Shown in pieces: positions 1 through 8,702 of a stretch of 64,000 bases of DNA. A model generated the notes under the pieces. The model had not been told where the DNA came from. It ran no database searches and worked only from the letters and a program-made list of their open reading frames with translations. Within the stretch, counting starts at the first letter, position 1. The number at the start of each line of letters is the position of its first letter. The translations under genes and the position numbers were made by a program. This DNA comes from Gaiellasilicea sp037721555 (GTDB lineage: Bacteria; Actinomycetota; Thermoleophilia; Gaiellales; Gaiellaceae): positions 36,523-100,522 of the forward strand of contig JBBJOI010000010.1 of assembly GCA_037721555.1 (NCBI GenBank), in the 5' to 3' direction.

Positions 1-604
1 GATCAAGATCGAGATGCACTTCCTGCCGGACGTCTACGTGCCATGCGAGACCTGCCACGGCCGCCGGTACAACAAAGAGACGCTCGAGGTGCGCTTCAAG
101 GGCCGCTCGATCGCGGACGTGCTCGAGATGTCGGTCGAGGAGGCGCTCGGATTCTTCGCCAAGATCCCGAAGCTTCGCCGGCGGCTGCAGACGCTGCACG
201 ACGTCGGCCTCGACTACATCAAGCTCGGCCAGCCGGCGACGACGCTCTCGGGTGGTGAGGCGCAGCGTGTCAAGCTCGCCGCCGAGCTCTGCAAGGTCGC
301 GACAGGGAGGACGCTCTACATCCTCGACGAGCCCACCACCGGCCTGCACTTCGCCGACATCGAGAAGCTGCTCGAGGTGCTGCAGCGCCTCGTCGACGCC
401 GGCAACACGGTGCTCGTGATCGAACACAACCTCGACGTGATCAAGCAGGCTGACTGGGTGATCGACCTCGGCCCCGAGGGCGGCGAGGCCGGCGGCGAGC
501 TGATCGCGGCGGGCACGCCCGAGGAGGTCGCCGAGGTCGAGGACTCCTTCACGGGGCAGTTTCTGCGGAACGTGCTCGAGCGGCGCTCCGCCGTCGCCGC
601 GTAG
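1..604 (+). CDS. uvrA: UvrABC excinuclease subunit A, C-terminal part
   Basis: Partial gene: the reading frame is open at the window edge (first full codon at base 2) and ends in TAG at 602-604. UvrA is the damage-recognition ATPase of nucleotide excision repair in the cytoplasm. The visible ~200 residues hold the end of the last zinc finger (CETCHGRRYN), the ABC signature of the second ATPase domain (LSGGEAQRVKLA), its Walker B (LYILDEPTTGLH) and the switch histidine region (VIEHNLDVIKQADWVIDLGPEGG), in the order expected for UvrA. The C-terminal tail is short. The identification is secure; only the upstream part is missing. Confidence 0.97.
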   Translation, partial: IKIEMHFLPDVYVPCETCHGRRYNKETLEVRFKGRSIADVLEMSVEEALGFFAKIPKLRRRLQTLHDVGLDYIKLGQPATTLSGGEAQRVKLAAELCKVATGRTLYILDEPTTGLHFADIEKLLEVLQRLVDAGNTVLVIEHNLDVIKQADWVIDLGPEGGEAGGELIAAGTPEEVAEVEDSFTGQFLRNVLERRSAVAA

Positions 605-663
605 GGACCTCGGGCGGCCGGCGAGCCGTATCGAGGGCCCCACCGGCGACTTCGTCCAGGTTC

Positions 664-820
664 GAAGCTCGTCAACGACATTCATGCGCGTCAGAATGAA
701 GTAGTCGATCTCAGCCAGAACGAAGGGTGAGAGCACGAGCGGTCCGGGTTCGGCGCGCCGAACCTCGCGCATGCGGTCATGCTCCGCTTGTACGTCGCTG
801 GAGCCCGTGGAGATTACGAG
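664..820 (-). pseudogene. Remnant of a VapC-like PIN-domain toxin
   Basis: On the minus strand one frame reads ISTGSSDVQAEHDRM, then AEPGPLVLSPFVLAEIDYF and ILTRMNVVDEL. This resembles the first half of PIN-domain VapC toxins, where a DT[GS] start region is followed by xPLVLSPxVLAEIDYL. No start codon, no C-terminal half with the later acidic residues and no antitoxin partner are visible. The upstream end runs into the terminal codons of the cyclase gene at 814. I read it as a decayed fragment. The family assignment rests on pattern recognition of about 50 residues. Confidence 0.4.
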
Positions 821-3800
821 GCGCGCGACTCCGCGCCGGTCACAGCAGCTTCGAGCTGCGCGATGCGCTCCAGCGCCCGTAGCGCGCGGGCCGATTCGTA
901 GAACTGCCGTGCTTCCGCGAGCAGCGGAGCCGCCTCCTCCGAACGCCCCTGCGCGATCAGTGAGCTTGCGTAGTCGACCAGAATCTCGGCCTCGTAGAGC
1001 GGGACGACGCCGAGGTTGCGCGCGGCGGCGAGTCCGAGCGCGAAGTGCGCGATCGCGTCGTCGTGCTCGCCCTCGGCGGCGGCGAGGACACCCGCGAGGC
1101 GCTCGTGCTGGGCCGTCAGGTGGCGCGTGGCCCGATCACCTAGGAGCACGCCCACGGCGCGACTCGCCTCGGTCGCCGCACGCTTGTCCTCAACCTCGCC
1201 GACGTGTCGGGCGATCGCGCTCACGTCCGCTGCCACCAGCAGGTCGTAGACGCGAAATCGCGTGATGGCTTCGAGGCCCTCGAGCGCGATTCGAAACGCC
1301 GCTTCAGGTCGGCCGTCGATCAGGGCGACGATCCGGTCTCGCACCCCGTGGACCCACTCCCACTGGAAATCGCTCGTGTCCTGCGACATCGCGACTCGAT
1401 TGACGAGACGCCTGGCGTCGACTGGTTGACCTCGCTCCAAGAGGCACTCAGCGACCGGCAGGGCAGCGCCCGCCAAGCTGACATCGGGTTGATCGAGAGC
1501 GAGCGCGTCGACCAGCTCGAGCGCCTCGTCCCAGCGACCTTCGAGGACGTGCCCGTCGATCAGCATTCCCGTAAACACCTGCTCCCACTCGCGGTCGCCT
1601 CGTCGGCGCGCGAGCTCGAGCGCGGGCTGGATCAGCGCCGGTAGCTCATCGACTCGATCGAGCCGGTCGAGCACCCCACTCAGGTTGTTGTAGGCGCGGA
1701 GGGCTTCGGACGGCAGGTCGTGATCAAGGGCGATCGTGAGAGACTCCCGCAGGAGCGCGTGAGCAACGGTCGGGTGCCTCGACGTCACGATCAGCGCCTT
1801 CGTGTTCAGCGCCGTCGAGAGCAAGGCCGCATCGAGCCTCGCTTCGGCGATGTCGAGAGCTGCGTCGATGCGCTCGAGTGCCGTGGCGTGGTTGCCGGCG
1901 AAGAAATGCAGGCGTCCAAGCTCCGCAGCGAGCGCCGCGACGTCCTCGTCCGGCTCGTCCGAGCCGATCGCCGCGTAGGCCTCCTCGGCGAGGGCGATCG
2001 CCTCGTTCGTACGTCCGGCGAGCCAGACTGCGCCCGCGAGGCGGGCCGCCGCCCGCGCGGCGGCGTGTGTCTCGCCGGCAGCGTCGTAAAGACGGCGCGC
2101 GTCGGCGAGCAGACGCTCCGCGCCTATGGAGTCTCCAGCCATACGGGCCGCGTCCCCGGCGCGCTCGAGAAGCGGCGCACGAACCTCCTCACCGGCGAGC
2201 TCGGCCGCCGCCTCGAACGCACGCCGCGCGTCGTCTGCGGCGGCGAGCGAGATCGCGCGCTCCGCTGCACGCTCGAGCCACTCCCGGGCTCGGTCGCGGA
2301 TCGCCGGAGCGTCGTCGGCCTTCTCGTCTGCGGCGAGCGCGTCGAGGTAGTGCGCCGCCACGACCTCAGCGAGCTCATCCGGGTCGATGCCGGCCTCCTC
2401 GGCCAAGTACCCAGCTGCCGCGAGGTGGCAGGCCTTGCGGTCGCGCCTGCCGAGCATCTCGTATGCGACGCGCTGGGCGAGTGCCTGCACGAACCCGTAC
2501 TGACCGCGCTCCGGCGAGCGCGGGTCGGACTCGACGTAGAGGAACTCCTTGCGCACGAGGTCGTCGAGGAGCGGCCCCAGGCTCGTCTCGTCCCGTCGGG
2601 AGACGGCGGTGAGTCCGCGCGGAGCAAAAGTCTTGCCGAGCACCGCGGCGTGCTGGAGCACGCTCCGCTCCTCGTTTCCGAGGCCGTCGAGCCGAGCGGC
2701 GACGAGCGCCTGCAGTGTCTCCGGGATATCGAGCGCCGAGAGGTCGCCCGTCACCGCGTAGCCCGCGCCCGCCCGCTCGATCAGGCCGCGGTCGAGCAGC
2801 ATGCGCACCGTCTCCACGGCGTACAGAGGAATGCCGTCGGCGCGTTCGAGGATTCTCCCGAGAGCCTCGCTCGGCAGCCCCGGCACGAGTCCCCGTAGCA
2901 GGCGATCGATGTCGGCGCCCCCGAGCGGCTCGAGCTGGAGTGAGGTGAAGCTGCGGATGCGTGCGCTCCAGCCGCCGTGACGTTCCGCGACGTCGGGGCG
3001 CGCGAGGGTGAGCACGAAGATCGGATGGTTGCGCGACCAGTCCAGCAGGTACTCGACGAACTCGAGCAGCGCGGCGTCCGCCCAGTGGATGTCCTCGAAG
3101 ATGAGGATCACGGGATCCTGGTCGGTCATGCGCTCGACGAAGAGTCGCCAGGCCGAGAAGAGGTCGGCCTTGTCGGGGGCGACGCGCTCGGTCAGGCCGA
3201 GGAGGTGCTGGAGGCGCGGCTCGATGAAGGAGCGCTCCTCGGGGTCGAGCACGATCTCCTCGACGCTCGCGCTCAGTTTCGCGAGCGCGGTCTCGGCGGG
3301 CTCGTCCTCGGCGATTCGCGCCCGCATGCGCACCATCTCCGCTAGCGCCCAGTAGGCCACGCCCTCGCCGTAGGCCAGGCACCGGCCGCGCTGCCACCAG
3401 GCCGAGTCGGCGAGACCGTCGATGTACTTCTCGAACTCCCAGGCGATGCGAGACTTGCCGATTCCCGGCACCCCGACGACGGAGACGAGGTGTGCGCGCC
3501 GCTCGTGGGCGGTGGCGTGAAACAGGTCCTTGACCACCCGAAGCTCCCGCTCGCGGCCGACGAACGGCGCCTCCAGGCCAGACGCGCGTCCCTCGCCACG
3601 GCGCGCCGCGATCACGCGCAGAGCACGCCAGAGCCGCATCGGCTCGGTCTTGCCCTTCAGCTCGTACGCGCCGGCGTCCTCATATGCGATCGCCGCCTGG
3701 CTGGCGCGGACGGTCGAGTCGCCGACGAGCACGGTGCCGGGCTCGGCAGCGGACTGAACGCGGGAGGCGGTGTTGACGAGGTCGCCGGCGACCATCCCCT

Positions 3801-4335
3801 GGCCCTCGGCGCCGAGCGTGACGGCGGCCTCGCCGGTCAGCACGCCGACCCGTGCCTGCAATGCGGCGTCGAGCGACGGGATTCCCTCGACGAGCTCGAG
3901 CGCCGCACGCACGGCGCGCTCGGCGTCGTCCTCGTTCGCGGTCGGTGCGCCCCAGACGGCCATCACCGCGTCACCGATGAACTTCTCGACGGTGCCGCCG
4001 TAGCGAACGATGACCTGGCGCGAGAGGTCGAAGTAGCGGGTCAGGAGCTCTCGCGTGTCCTCCGCGTCGCGGGCCTCCGAGGCAGTGGTGAAGCCGACGA
4101 GGTCGACGAACAGCACCGAGACGAGCCGCCGCTCGGCGGTAGGCATGCCAGGTCCGTCCTGCACGTGCGGAGGCGGGGGTGTCGTGAGCTCCAGCCGGTC
4201 TCCGCACTCGCCGCAGAACTTCGCTTCCGCCGGGTTCGGGCTGGCACAGGCGCGGCATTGGGTCGCGAGTCCGTGACCGCACTCGCCGCAGAACTTCCGA
4301 CCGGCCTCGTTCGCCAAGCCGCAGGCCGAGCACAT
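814..4335 (-). CDS. Zinc-ribbon class III adenylate/guanylate cyclase with AAA ATPase and TPR-like region
   Basis: A large (1173 aa) cytoplasmic signalling protein. Two zinc ribbons open it (CSACG...CGECG and CRACA...CGECG, roughly residues 2-48). A class III nucleotide cyclase domain follows (~75-240; LFVDLVGFT, GGTVEKFIGDAVMAVWG), then an AAA/AAA16-type ATPase (Walker A VGVPGIGKS; Walker B LIFEDIHWAD) and a long alanine-rich helical region that looks like TPR repeats. The start at 4335 is chosen because the protein then begins directly with the first zinc ribbon and lies 10 nt after the thioesterase stop; the frame extends further upstream, but only inside that gene. Known relatives make cAMP from ATP under control of the ATPase/TPR part; the signal sensed here is unknown. 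Confidence 0.88.
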   Translation of the reverse strand: MCSACGLANEAGRKFCGECGHGLATQCRACASPNPAEAKFCGECGDRLELTTPPPPHVQDGPGMPTAERRLVSVLFVDLVGFTTASEARDAEDTRELLTRYFDLSRQVIVRYGGTVEKFIGDAVMAVWGAPTANEDDAERAVRAALELVEGIPSLDAALQARVGVLTGEAAVTLGAEGQGMVAGDLVNTASRVQSAAEPGTVLVGDSTVRASQAAIAYEDAGAYELKGKTEPMRLWRALRVIAARRGEGRASGLEAPFVGRERELRVVKDLFHATAHERRAHLVSVVGVPGIGKSRIAWEFEKYIDGLADSAWWQRGRCLAYGEGVAYWALAEMVRMRARIAEDEPAETALAKLSASVEEIVLDPEERSFIEPRLQHLLGLTERVAPDKADLFSAWRLFVERMTDQDPVILIFEDIHWADAALLEFVEYLLDWSRNHPIFVLTLARPDVAERHGGWSARIRSFTSLQLEPLGGADIDRLLRGLVPGLPSEALGRILERADGIPLYAVETVRMLLDRGLIERAGAGYAVTGDLSALDIPETLQALVAARLDGLGNEERSVLQHAAVLGKTFAPRGLTAVSRRDETSLGPLLDDLVRKEFLYVESDPRSPERGQYGFVQALAQRVAYEMLGRRDRKACHLAAAGYLAEEAGIDPDELAEVVAAHYLDALAADEKADDAPAIRDRAREWLERAAERAISLAAADDARRAFEAAAELAGEEVRAPLLERAGDAARMAGDSIGAERLLADARRLYDAAGETHAAARAAARLAGAVWLAGRTNEAIALAEEAYAAIGSDEPDEDVAALAAELGRLHFFAGNHATALERIDAALDIAEARLDAALLSTALNTKALIVTSRHPTVAHALLRESLTIALDHDLPSEALRAYNNLSGVLDRLDRVDELPALIQPALELARRRGDREWEQVFTGMLIDGHVLEGRWDEALELVDALALDQPDVSLAGAALPVAECLLERGQPVDARRLVNRVAMSQDTSDFQWEWVHGVRDRIVALIDGRPEAAFRIALEGLEAITRFRVYDLLVAADVSAIARHVGEVEDKRAATEASRAVGVLLGDRATRHLTAQHERLAGVLAAAEGEHDDAIAHFALGLAAARNLGVVPLYEAEILVDYASSLIAQGRSEEAAPLLAEARQFYESARALRALERIAQLEAAVTGAESRAS

Positions 4336-4345
4336 GATCGACACG

Positions 4346-4744
4346 TCAGAGCACCGCTTGTGTCTGGGTGACGCGCGCGACGTGCTTCTCGGCGTCGTCG
4401 AAGAGGTCGGTCTCGACGACGATCGTCGTCCGGCCACGGTGGAGAGGCCGGGAGCGGGAGTGCACATAGCCCTCCCGGACGGCGCGGAAGAAGTTCGTCT
4501 TCGACTCGATCGTCGCTGTGCCGCCCGCGCCCTCGGCCAGATTCAGGAAGGCGCAGAGGGCCCCCGCTGAATCCGCGAGCGCCATGAGGGCGCCGCCATG
4601 CAGGACGCTGTCTGCCGTGCAGAGCCGCTCCTCCCACGCGAGGCGCCCGCGTACCTCGTCGGGCGCGGCCGACAGGATCTCCAGCCCGAGCTCGCCCGCG
4701 AACGGCATGGCCGCGCGCGCTTGCTCGGTCGCGGCCTGGTCCAC
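4346..4744 (-). CDS. PaaI-family hotdog thioesterase
   Basis: 132 aa, a single hotdog-fold domain. The motif HGGALMALADSAGALCAF matches the helix and catalytic loop of PaaI/YbgC-type acyl-CoA thioesterases, and the preceding ERLCTADSVLHGG and following ESKTNFFRAVREG segments are typical of the family. It would hydrolyse an acyl- or aryl-CoA thioester in the cytoplasm; the substrate cannot be read from sequence. It lies 10 nt upstream of the cyclase gene on the same strand, so the two are probably co-transcribed, though no functional link is obvious. Confidence 0.85.
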   Translation of the reverse strand: MDQAATEQARAAMPFAGELGLEILSAAPDEVRGRLAWEERLCTADSVLHGGALMALADSAGALCAFLNLAEGAGGTATIESKTNFFRAVREGYVHSRSRPLHRGRTTIVVETDLFDDAEKHVARVTQTQAVL

Positions 4745-4785
4745 ACCCTCGAGCCTAGCCGAGTCGATGCGACTACCCTCGTCCC

Positions 4786-5409
4786 ATGAGCCCCGAGCGG
4801 CAGTGGTGGTTGCGGATCCCTGCCGTCCTCATCTCGCCCCGAGCGGTCTTCGTCGCGCTGCGCGACGACTCGGAGGCGGAGGTCGAGGCGCGGGCAGAGC
4901 CGGTGCTCGCGCTGATCCTGCTCGCGGGGATTGGCGGGGTCCTCGTCACGAGCACCGCGAGCGAGCTCCTGGACGACGTCGAGTTCGACGGTTTGCTCGT
5001 GGCGGTCTGGGCGCTGATCGCAGGCGGGATCTACGGCTTTGCGGGGTATTTCATCGTGGGCGGGGCGGTCTACCTCGCAGCTCGGGGCCTCGGCGGGCTC
5101 GGCGACTACCGCCGCGCGCGCCACCTCGTCGCCTTCGCCGCTGTGCCGCTGGCGCTCTCGCTCCTCCTCGTCTGGCCGCCCCGGATCGCGCTCCTCGGCA
5201 GCGACGTCTTCCGCCGTGGAGGCGAGGACGAAAGGGGGCTCGGCGAGGCCTTCCATGCACTCGACCTCGCGTTCGCGCTCTGGGCGCTCAGCCTCTTGCT
5301 CGTCGGCGTCCGTGCCGTGCACGGTTGGGGTTGGTGGCGCTCCCTCGGGGTGGTCGGGCTCGTGGCCCTCTTCCTAGCCGCGTTTGCCTACCTTCCCTCC
5401 GTCATCTAG
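4786..5409 (+). CDS. Yip1-domain integral membrane protein
   Basis: 207 aa with about five hydrophobic segments (near residues 43-60, 75-105, 118-130, 155-175 and 183-200). The N-terminal stretch WLRIPAVLISPRAVFVALRDD, followed by membrane helices, is the usual layout of bacterial Yip1-family proteins. The function of these proteins in bacteria is unknown. The last 36 nt overlap the 3' end of the convergent panB gene. The ATG at 4786 is the only reasonable start, just downstream of the divergent thioesterase gene. Confidence 0.7.
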   Translation: MSPERQWWLRIPAVLISPRAVFVALRDDSEAEVEARAEPVLALILLAGIGGVLVTSTASELLDDVEFDGLLVAVWALIAGGIYGFAGYFIVGGAVYLAARGLGGLGDYRRARHLVAFAAVPLALSLLLVWPPRIALLGSDVFRRGGEDERGLGEAFHALDLAFALWALSLLLVGVRAVHGWGWWRSLGVVGLVALFLAAFAYLPSVI

Positions 5410-6294
5410 AACGCCGAGCGCGGCCTCGAACTCCGCCAGCTCCTCCTCCGGCATCGAGTACGTGTGCTGCTCCTCCGGGAAGTGCCGCTCTCTCACCTCT
5501 TCGACGTAGTTTCCGACCGCGCCCTTGATCTGCTCCGCGAGGTTCGCGTACTGCTTCACGAAGCGGGGCGACTGCCCGTGATAGAGCCCGAGCAGGTCGT
5601 GCCAGACGAGTACCTGCCCATCGCAGTCAACGCCGGCCCCGATGCCGATCGTCGGCACCCCCAGGGCTTCCGTGATCCGGGCCGCGACCGGAGCCGGCAC
5701 GGCTTCGAGCACGATTGCGAAGCATCCCGCCGCTTCGAGCGCCAGTGCGTCTTTCAGCAGCCGCGCCGCCTTCTCGGCCGTGCGGCCCTGCGCCTTGAAG
5801 CCGCCGAGCATCGTCGCCGATTGTGGCGTGAGACCGATATGACCCATCACCGGGATCCCTGCTTCCACGAGCACACGCACGCGCGACAGCGTCGTGCCGG
5901 CGCCCTCGACCTTGACGGCGTCGGCGCCCGCCTCCTTCAGGAACCGGATCCCGTTTCGCACCGCCTTCTCGTCAGAGACCTGGAACGAGCCGAACGGCAT
6001 GTCGGCGACGACCAGAGGGCGTCGCGCACCTCGGGTAACGGCGCGCGTCAGGATGAGCAGCTCGTCCATCGTGGCAGGGACGGTCGAGTCGTGACCCAGT
6101 ACGGTCATCGCGGCCGAGTCGCCGACAAGGATGACGTCCGCCCCTGCCTCATCGGCAAGCCGGCCGGACGGGGCGTCGTAGGCCGTGATCATTGCGATCG
6201 GCTGCCGGCGCGCCTTGAGCTCCGCGAGCTCGGTCAACGGCAGCTTGCCCGGCGCCGGCGTGCCGGGCGCGGGCGTGCGAGGACGAGTGGTCAT
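5374..6294 (-). CDS. panB: 3-methyl-2-oxobutanoate hydroxymethyltransferase
   Basis: PanB makes ketopantoate from 2-oxoisovalerate and 5,10-methylene-tetrahydrofolate, the first committed step to pantothenate and CoA. The 306 aa protein shows the metal- and substrate-binding segments MITAYDAPSGRLADEAGAD, ILVGDSAAMTVLGHDST, VVADMPFGSFQVSDEKAVRN, VKVEGA, PVMGHIGLTPQS and IGIGAGVDCDGQVLVWHDLLG. Both ends run slightly beyond the usual ~265-280 aa, with a proline-rich N-terminus and an acidic C-terminal tail. Its start overlaps the panC stop by 4 nt, so panC-panB form one transcript with the DUF2520 gene in front. Confidence 0.97.
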   Translation of the reverse strand: MTTRPRTPAPGTPAPGKLPLTELAELKARRQPIAMITAYDAPSGRLADEAGADVILVGDSAAMTVLGHDSTVPATMDELLILTRAVTRGARRPLVVADMPFGSFQVSDEKAVRNGIRFLKEAGADAVKVEGAGTTLSRVRVLVEAGIPVMGHIGLTPQSATMLGGFKAQGRTAEKAARLLKDALALEAAGCFAIVLEAVPAPVAARITEALGVPTIGIGAGVDCDGQVLVWHDLLGLYHGQSPRFVKQYANLAEQIKGAVGNYVEEVRERHFPEEQHTYSMPEEELAEFEAALGVLDDGGKVGKRG

Positions 6295-7067
6295 GAGCGC
6301 TCCTTGGGGAGGACGACGTTGTCGATCAGGCGGACGGAGCCGACGCGCACAGCGGCGGCGAGGACGGGCGGGTCGAACGGGGCGATCTCGACGTAGTCGA
6401 TGTCGAGCCCGGCGAGCGCGGCACGCGCGGCCGTGGGATCCTTCGTCGCCAGGGCGCGGGGGAGCGCGAGGGCGCGGCGCCGCTCGGCGTCCGAAAGCAA
6501 CACGTTCCGCGACGAGACGGCGAGCCCGTCAGGGTCGCGCACCGTCGGACAAACCCTGATCGTCAAGTCGAGGTCGAGGTTCAGGTCGTGGACGAGCCGC
6601 TGCAGCACAGCCACCTGCTGCGCGTCCTTTTGCCCGAAGTACGCGTACCGAGGGCGGACGATGTTGAAGAGCTTCAGGCAAACGGTCGCGACGCCGCGGA
6701 AGTGGCCGGGCCGATGCGCCCCTTCGAGGGTGCGGCCGAGGTCTGCGACCTCGACCCACGTCTGGAATCCGGGCGGGTACAGCTCCTGCGCCGACGGCGC
6801 GAAGAGGATGTCGACGCCAGCCCTCTCGGCGACCTCGGTGTCCGCGACCTCGTCGCGGGGATAGGTCGCGAGGTCGTCACGCTCGAACTGCGCAGGGTTG
6901 ACGAACAGGCTCGCGACGACGGTGTCGCACTCAGCTCTCGCGGCGTGGAAGAGCGAGACGTGGCCGCCGTGGAGCGCGCCGAGCGTCGGAACGAGCCCGA
7001 TCGTGGGTCCGGCACGGGCGGGCGCGAGCTCCGCGCGCAGCTCGGCGACGGTGCGAACGGTTCTCAT
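6291..7067 (-). CDS. panC: Pantothenate synthetase
   Basis: PanC joins pantoate and beta-alanine using ATP, via pantoyl-adenylate. The 258 aa protein has the nucleotidyltransferase signature as VPTLGALHGGHVSLFHAAR, then VASLFVNPAQF, the pantoate-site region GPGHFRGVATVCLKLFNIV, YFGQKDAQQVAVLQRLV and the KMSKS-like segment GLAVSSRNVLLS. It is slightly shorter than the common ~280 aa, with a compact C-terminal domain. It overlaps panB and the upstream DUF2520 gene by 4 nt each. Confidence 0.97.
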   Translation of the reverse strand: MRTVRTVAELRAELAPARAGPTIGLVPTLGALHGGHVSLFHAARAECDTVVASLFVNPAQFERDDLATYPRDEVADTEVAERAGVDILFAPSAQELYPPGFQTWVEVADLGRTLEGAHRPGHFRGVATVCLKLFNIVRPRYAYFGQKDAQQVAVLQRLVHDLNLDLDLTIRVCPTVRDPDGLAVSSRNVLLSDAERRRALALPRALATKDPTAARAALAGLDIDYVEIAPFDPPVLAAAVRVGSVRLIDNVVLPKERS

Positions 7068-7729
7068 GCAAGTCCCCGGGTCGTCTCGGCCAGTGCTGCG
7101 TACATGTCCTCGAGCTCGGGTCGCTCCCGGCGGATGGCCGCCAGGTGCGTCTCGACGGTCGCCCAGTCACCGCGGGCGATCGGGCCGGTCAACTCGAAGC
7201 CGTTCTCGATCGTCCTGCGCATGAGCGGATCGAGCGCCTGAGGTGGCGCGCCGGCCGCCTCGAGCAGCGACCCGGCCGCGCGCCGGAGCGTGACGAGGTA
7301 GTTGGAGGCGATCGCGGCGCCCGCGTGATAGGCGTCGCGGCCGGCGTCGTGGAGGGTGAAGGGAGCGAGACCGAGCACCTGCGCGAGCCAGAGGCCGAGC
7401 TCACGCGCCTCGGCGGTCTCCGCCGTCACCGCGCCGTATGCACCGTCGAGCTGCTCGGCACCGCGTGAGCGAGTGAAGGTCTGGAGAGGGTGCAAGCCGA
7501 ACCGCCGCGTGTGCGGGTCGAGCGCCGCGAGAGAGGTCGCGCCGCTCACGTGGGCGATCCACGGTCCCGGCTCGAACGATCCCGCAACCTCAGCGATAGC
7601 CCGATCGGGTACGCAGAGGAGGACGAGGTCGGAATTCTGCTCGGAGACCCGAAGCCCGCGTTCGGACAGCCTCGCGGCCACCGCCGAGCCCACGCGGCCG
7701 AGACCCACGACATGCACGCTCTTGATCAT
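7064..7729 (-). CDS. Rossmann-like and DUF2520 domain oxidoreductase-like protein
   Basis: 221 aa. An N-terminal NAD(P)-binding Rossmann fold (VHVVGLGRVGSAVAARL) is followed by a helical C-terminal DUF2520 domain beginning near GLHPLQTF and containing AGRDAYHAGAAIASNYLVTL. The overall plan resembles 6-phosphogluconate dehydrogenase or ketopantoate reductase proteins. It is the first gene of the panC-panB transcript, and genes of this family are often found next to panBC. A role in reducing ketopantoate to pantoate, the step between PanB and PanC, is an attractive inference. The family is not an established PanE, so this stays a hypothesis. Confidence 0.85.
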   Translation of the reverse strand: MIKSVHVVGLGRVGSAVAARLSERGLRVSEQNSDLVLLCVPDRAIAEVAGSFEPGPWIAHVSGATSLAALDPHTRRFGLHPLQTFTRSRGAEQLDGAYGAVTAETAEARELGLWLAQVLGLAPFTLHDAGRDAYHAGAAIASNYLVTLRRAAGSLLEAAGAPPQALDPLMRRTIENGFELTGPIARGDWATVETHLAAIRRERPELEDMYAALAETTRGLA

Positions 7730-7805
7730 CCTTCAGGCTCCAGTTCCGTTCGTCCGGATACCGGGCGTGCGTAGTGTAGCCCCGCCGGTCCGAGAACGGC
7801 GTCTG

Positions 7806-8423
7806 TCAGCGCTGCCGGCGCAGGCGTTCCCGCAGGTTCTTCCTGACGGCAGGCCACTCATCGTGGACGATGCTGTACCACGCCGAGTCGCGATTCTCGC
7901 CGCCGCGCACGAGCATGTGCTTGCGGTGCACGCCCTCGAATCGCGCAGGGAGCGCCGCCAGTGCGCGCCGTGACCTCTCGTTGAGCGCGTCCGTCTTCAG
8001 CTCGACGCGCCGGCACTCCAGGCGCTCGAAGGCGTCCTGGAACATCAAGAGCTTGGCCTCGACGTTCACGCCGCTCTCCCAGGCAGCGGGGGCGAGCCAC
8101 GTCCAGCCGATCTCGAGGCTGCGGTGCTCCGGGCGCAGCGCGAGGAACCGAGTGCTACCGACGATGCGGCCGTCCGCGAGGCGCACCGTCGCGAACGGCA
8201 GCTCGACCCCACCAGCGGCGTTCGCGAGCGCAGCCTCCAGGTAGTCCCCCAGCTCGAGACGTGTGCCGGGCTGGACGATGCTCAGCCAACGCCACGTGCG
8301 CTTGTCGCGGGATGCCTCCCACAGCCCGTCCTCGTGCTCCGGCCGAAGCGGCTCGAGCCGCACCAGATCCCCCTCGAGCACCCTCGCTCCCCAGCTGGTC
8401 ACAGGCTGTAGAATCGCACGCAT
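7806..8423 (-). CDS. GNAT-family N-acetyltransferase (RimJ/RimL-like)
   Basis: About 205 aa. The pattern VRLEPLRPEHEDGLWEASRD...ATVRLADGRIVGSTRFLAL...LEIGWTWLAPAAWESGVNVEAKLLMFQDAFERL..RVELKTDALNERSRRALA is typical of the RimJ/RimL-like acetyltransferase group (Acetyltransf_3). Its acceptor is unknown. The start is ambiguous: an ATG at 8423 shares the palindromic CATG with the opposite-strand FmdB start at 8422, while GTG codons at 8402 and 8372 would keep the two genes apart and begin closer to the conserved domain. The ending RKNLRERLRRQR is basic. Confidence 0.85.
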   Translation of the reverse strand: MRAILQPVTSWGARVLEGDLVRLEPLRPEHEDGLWEASRDKRTWRWLSIVQPGTRLELGDYLEAALANAAGGVELPFATVRLADGRIVGSTRFLALRPEHRSLEIGWTWLAPAAWESGVNVEAKLLMFQDAFERLECRRVELKTDALNERSRRALAALPARFEGVHRKHMLVRGGENRDSAWYSIVHDEWPAVRKNLRERLRRQR

Positions 8424-8631
8424 GCCGATGTACGAGTACGCGTGCATGGAGTGCGAGTCGCACTTCGAGGAGCTCGTGCGGAGCGATCAGCAGATCATCG
8501 CGTGTTCCGACTGCGGCTCCGACAACGTGCTCAAGCAGCTCTCCACGTTCGCGGTGAGCGGCGCGTCGACGCAGCCGAGCTTCGGCGGCGGCGGGGGCGG
8601 CGGTTGTTGCGGCGGCGGCTGCGGCTGCTGA
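8422..8631 (+). CDS. FmdB-family zinc ribbon protein
   Basis: 69 aa. MPMYEYACMECESHFEELV begins exactly as FmdB-type small zinc ribbons do, and two CxxC pairs (CMEC and CSDC) would bind one zinc. The tail is a glycine-rich stretch ending in clustered cysteines (CCGGGCGC), as in many members of this family. FmdB was named as a putative regulator near amide/formamide-utilisation genes, but most homologues have no defined role. The start codon shares its CATG with the possible start of the opposite-strand GNAT gene. Confidence 0.88.
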   Translation: MPMYEYACMECESHFEELVRSDQQIIACSDCGSDNVLKQLSTFAVSGASTQPSFGGGGGGGCCGGGCGC

Positions 8632-8655
8632 ACGCACCCTCGGCGTGATCTCCCC

Positions 8656-8702
8656 GTGACCAGGCACCGAGTTGCCTGGCACTGAGTGGTACCTCGTGTC
8701 AC
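8656..8702. repeat. REP-like hairpin in intergenic DNA
   Basis: A 7-bp perfect stem, CCAGGCA (8660-8666) and TGCCTGG (8673-8679), with a 6-nt loop. It sits inside flanking GTGAC (8656) and GTCAC (to 8702), which also pair. It lies just after the FmdB stop with no T-tract, so it is more like a dispersed REP-type element than a terminator. Confidence 0.5.
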
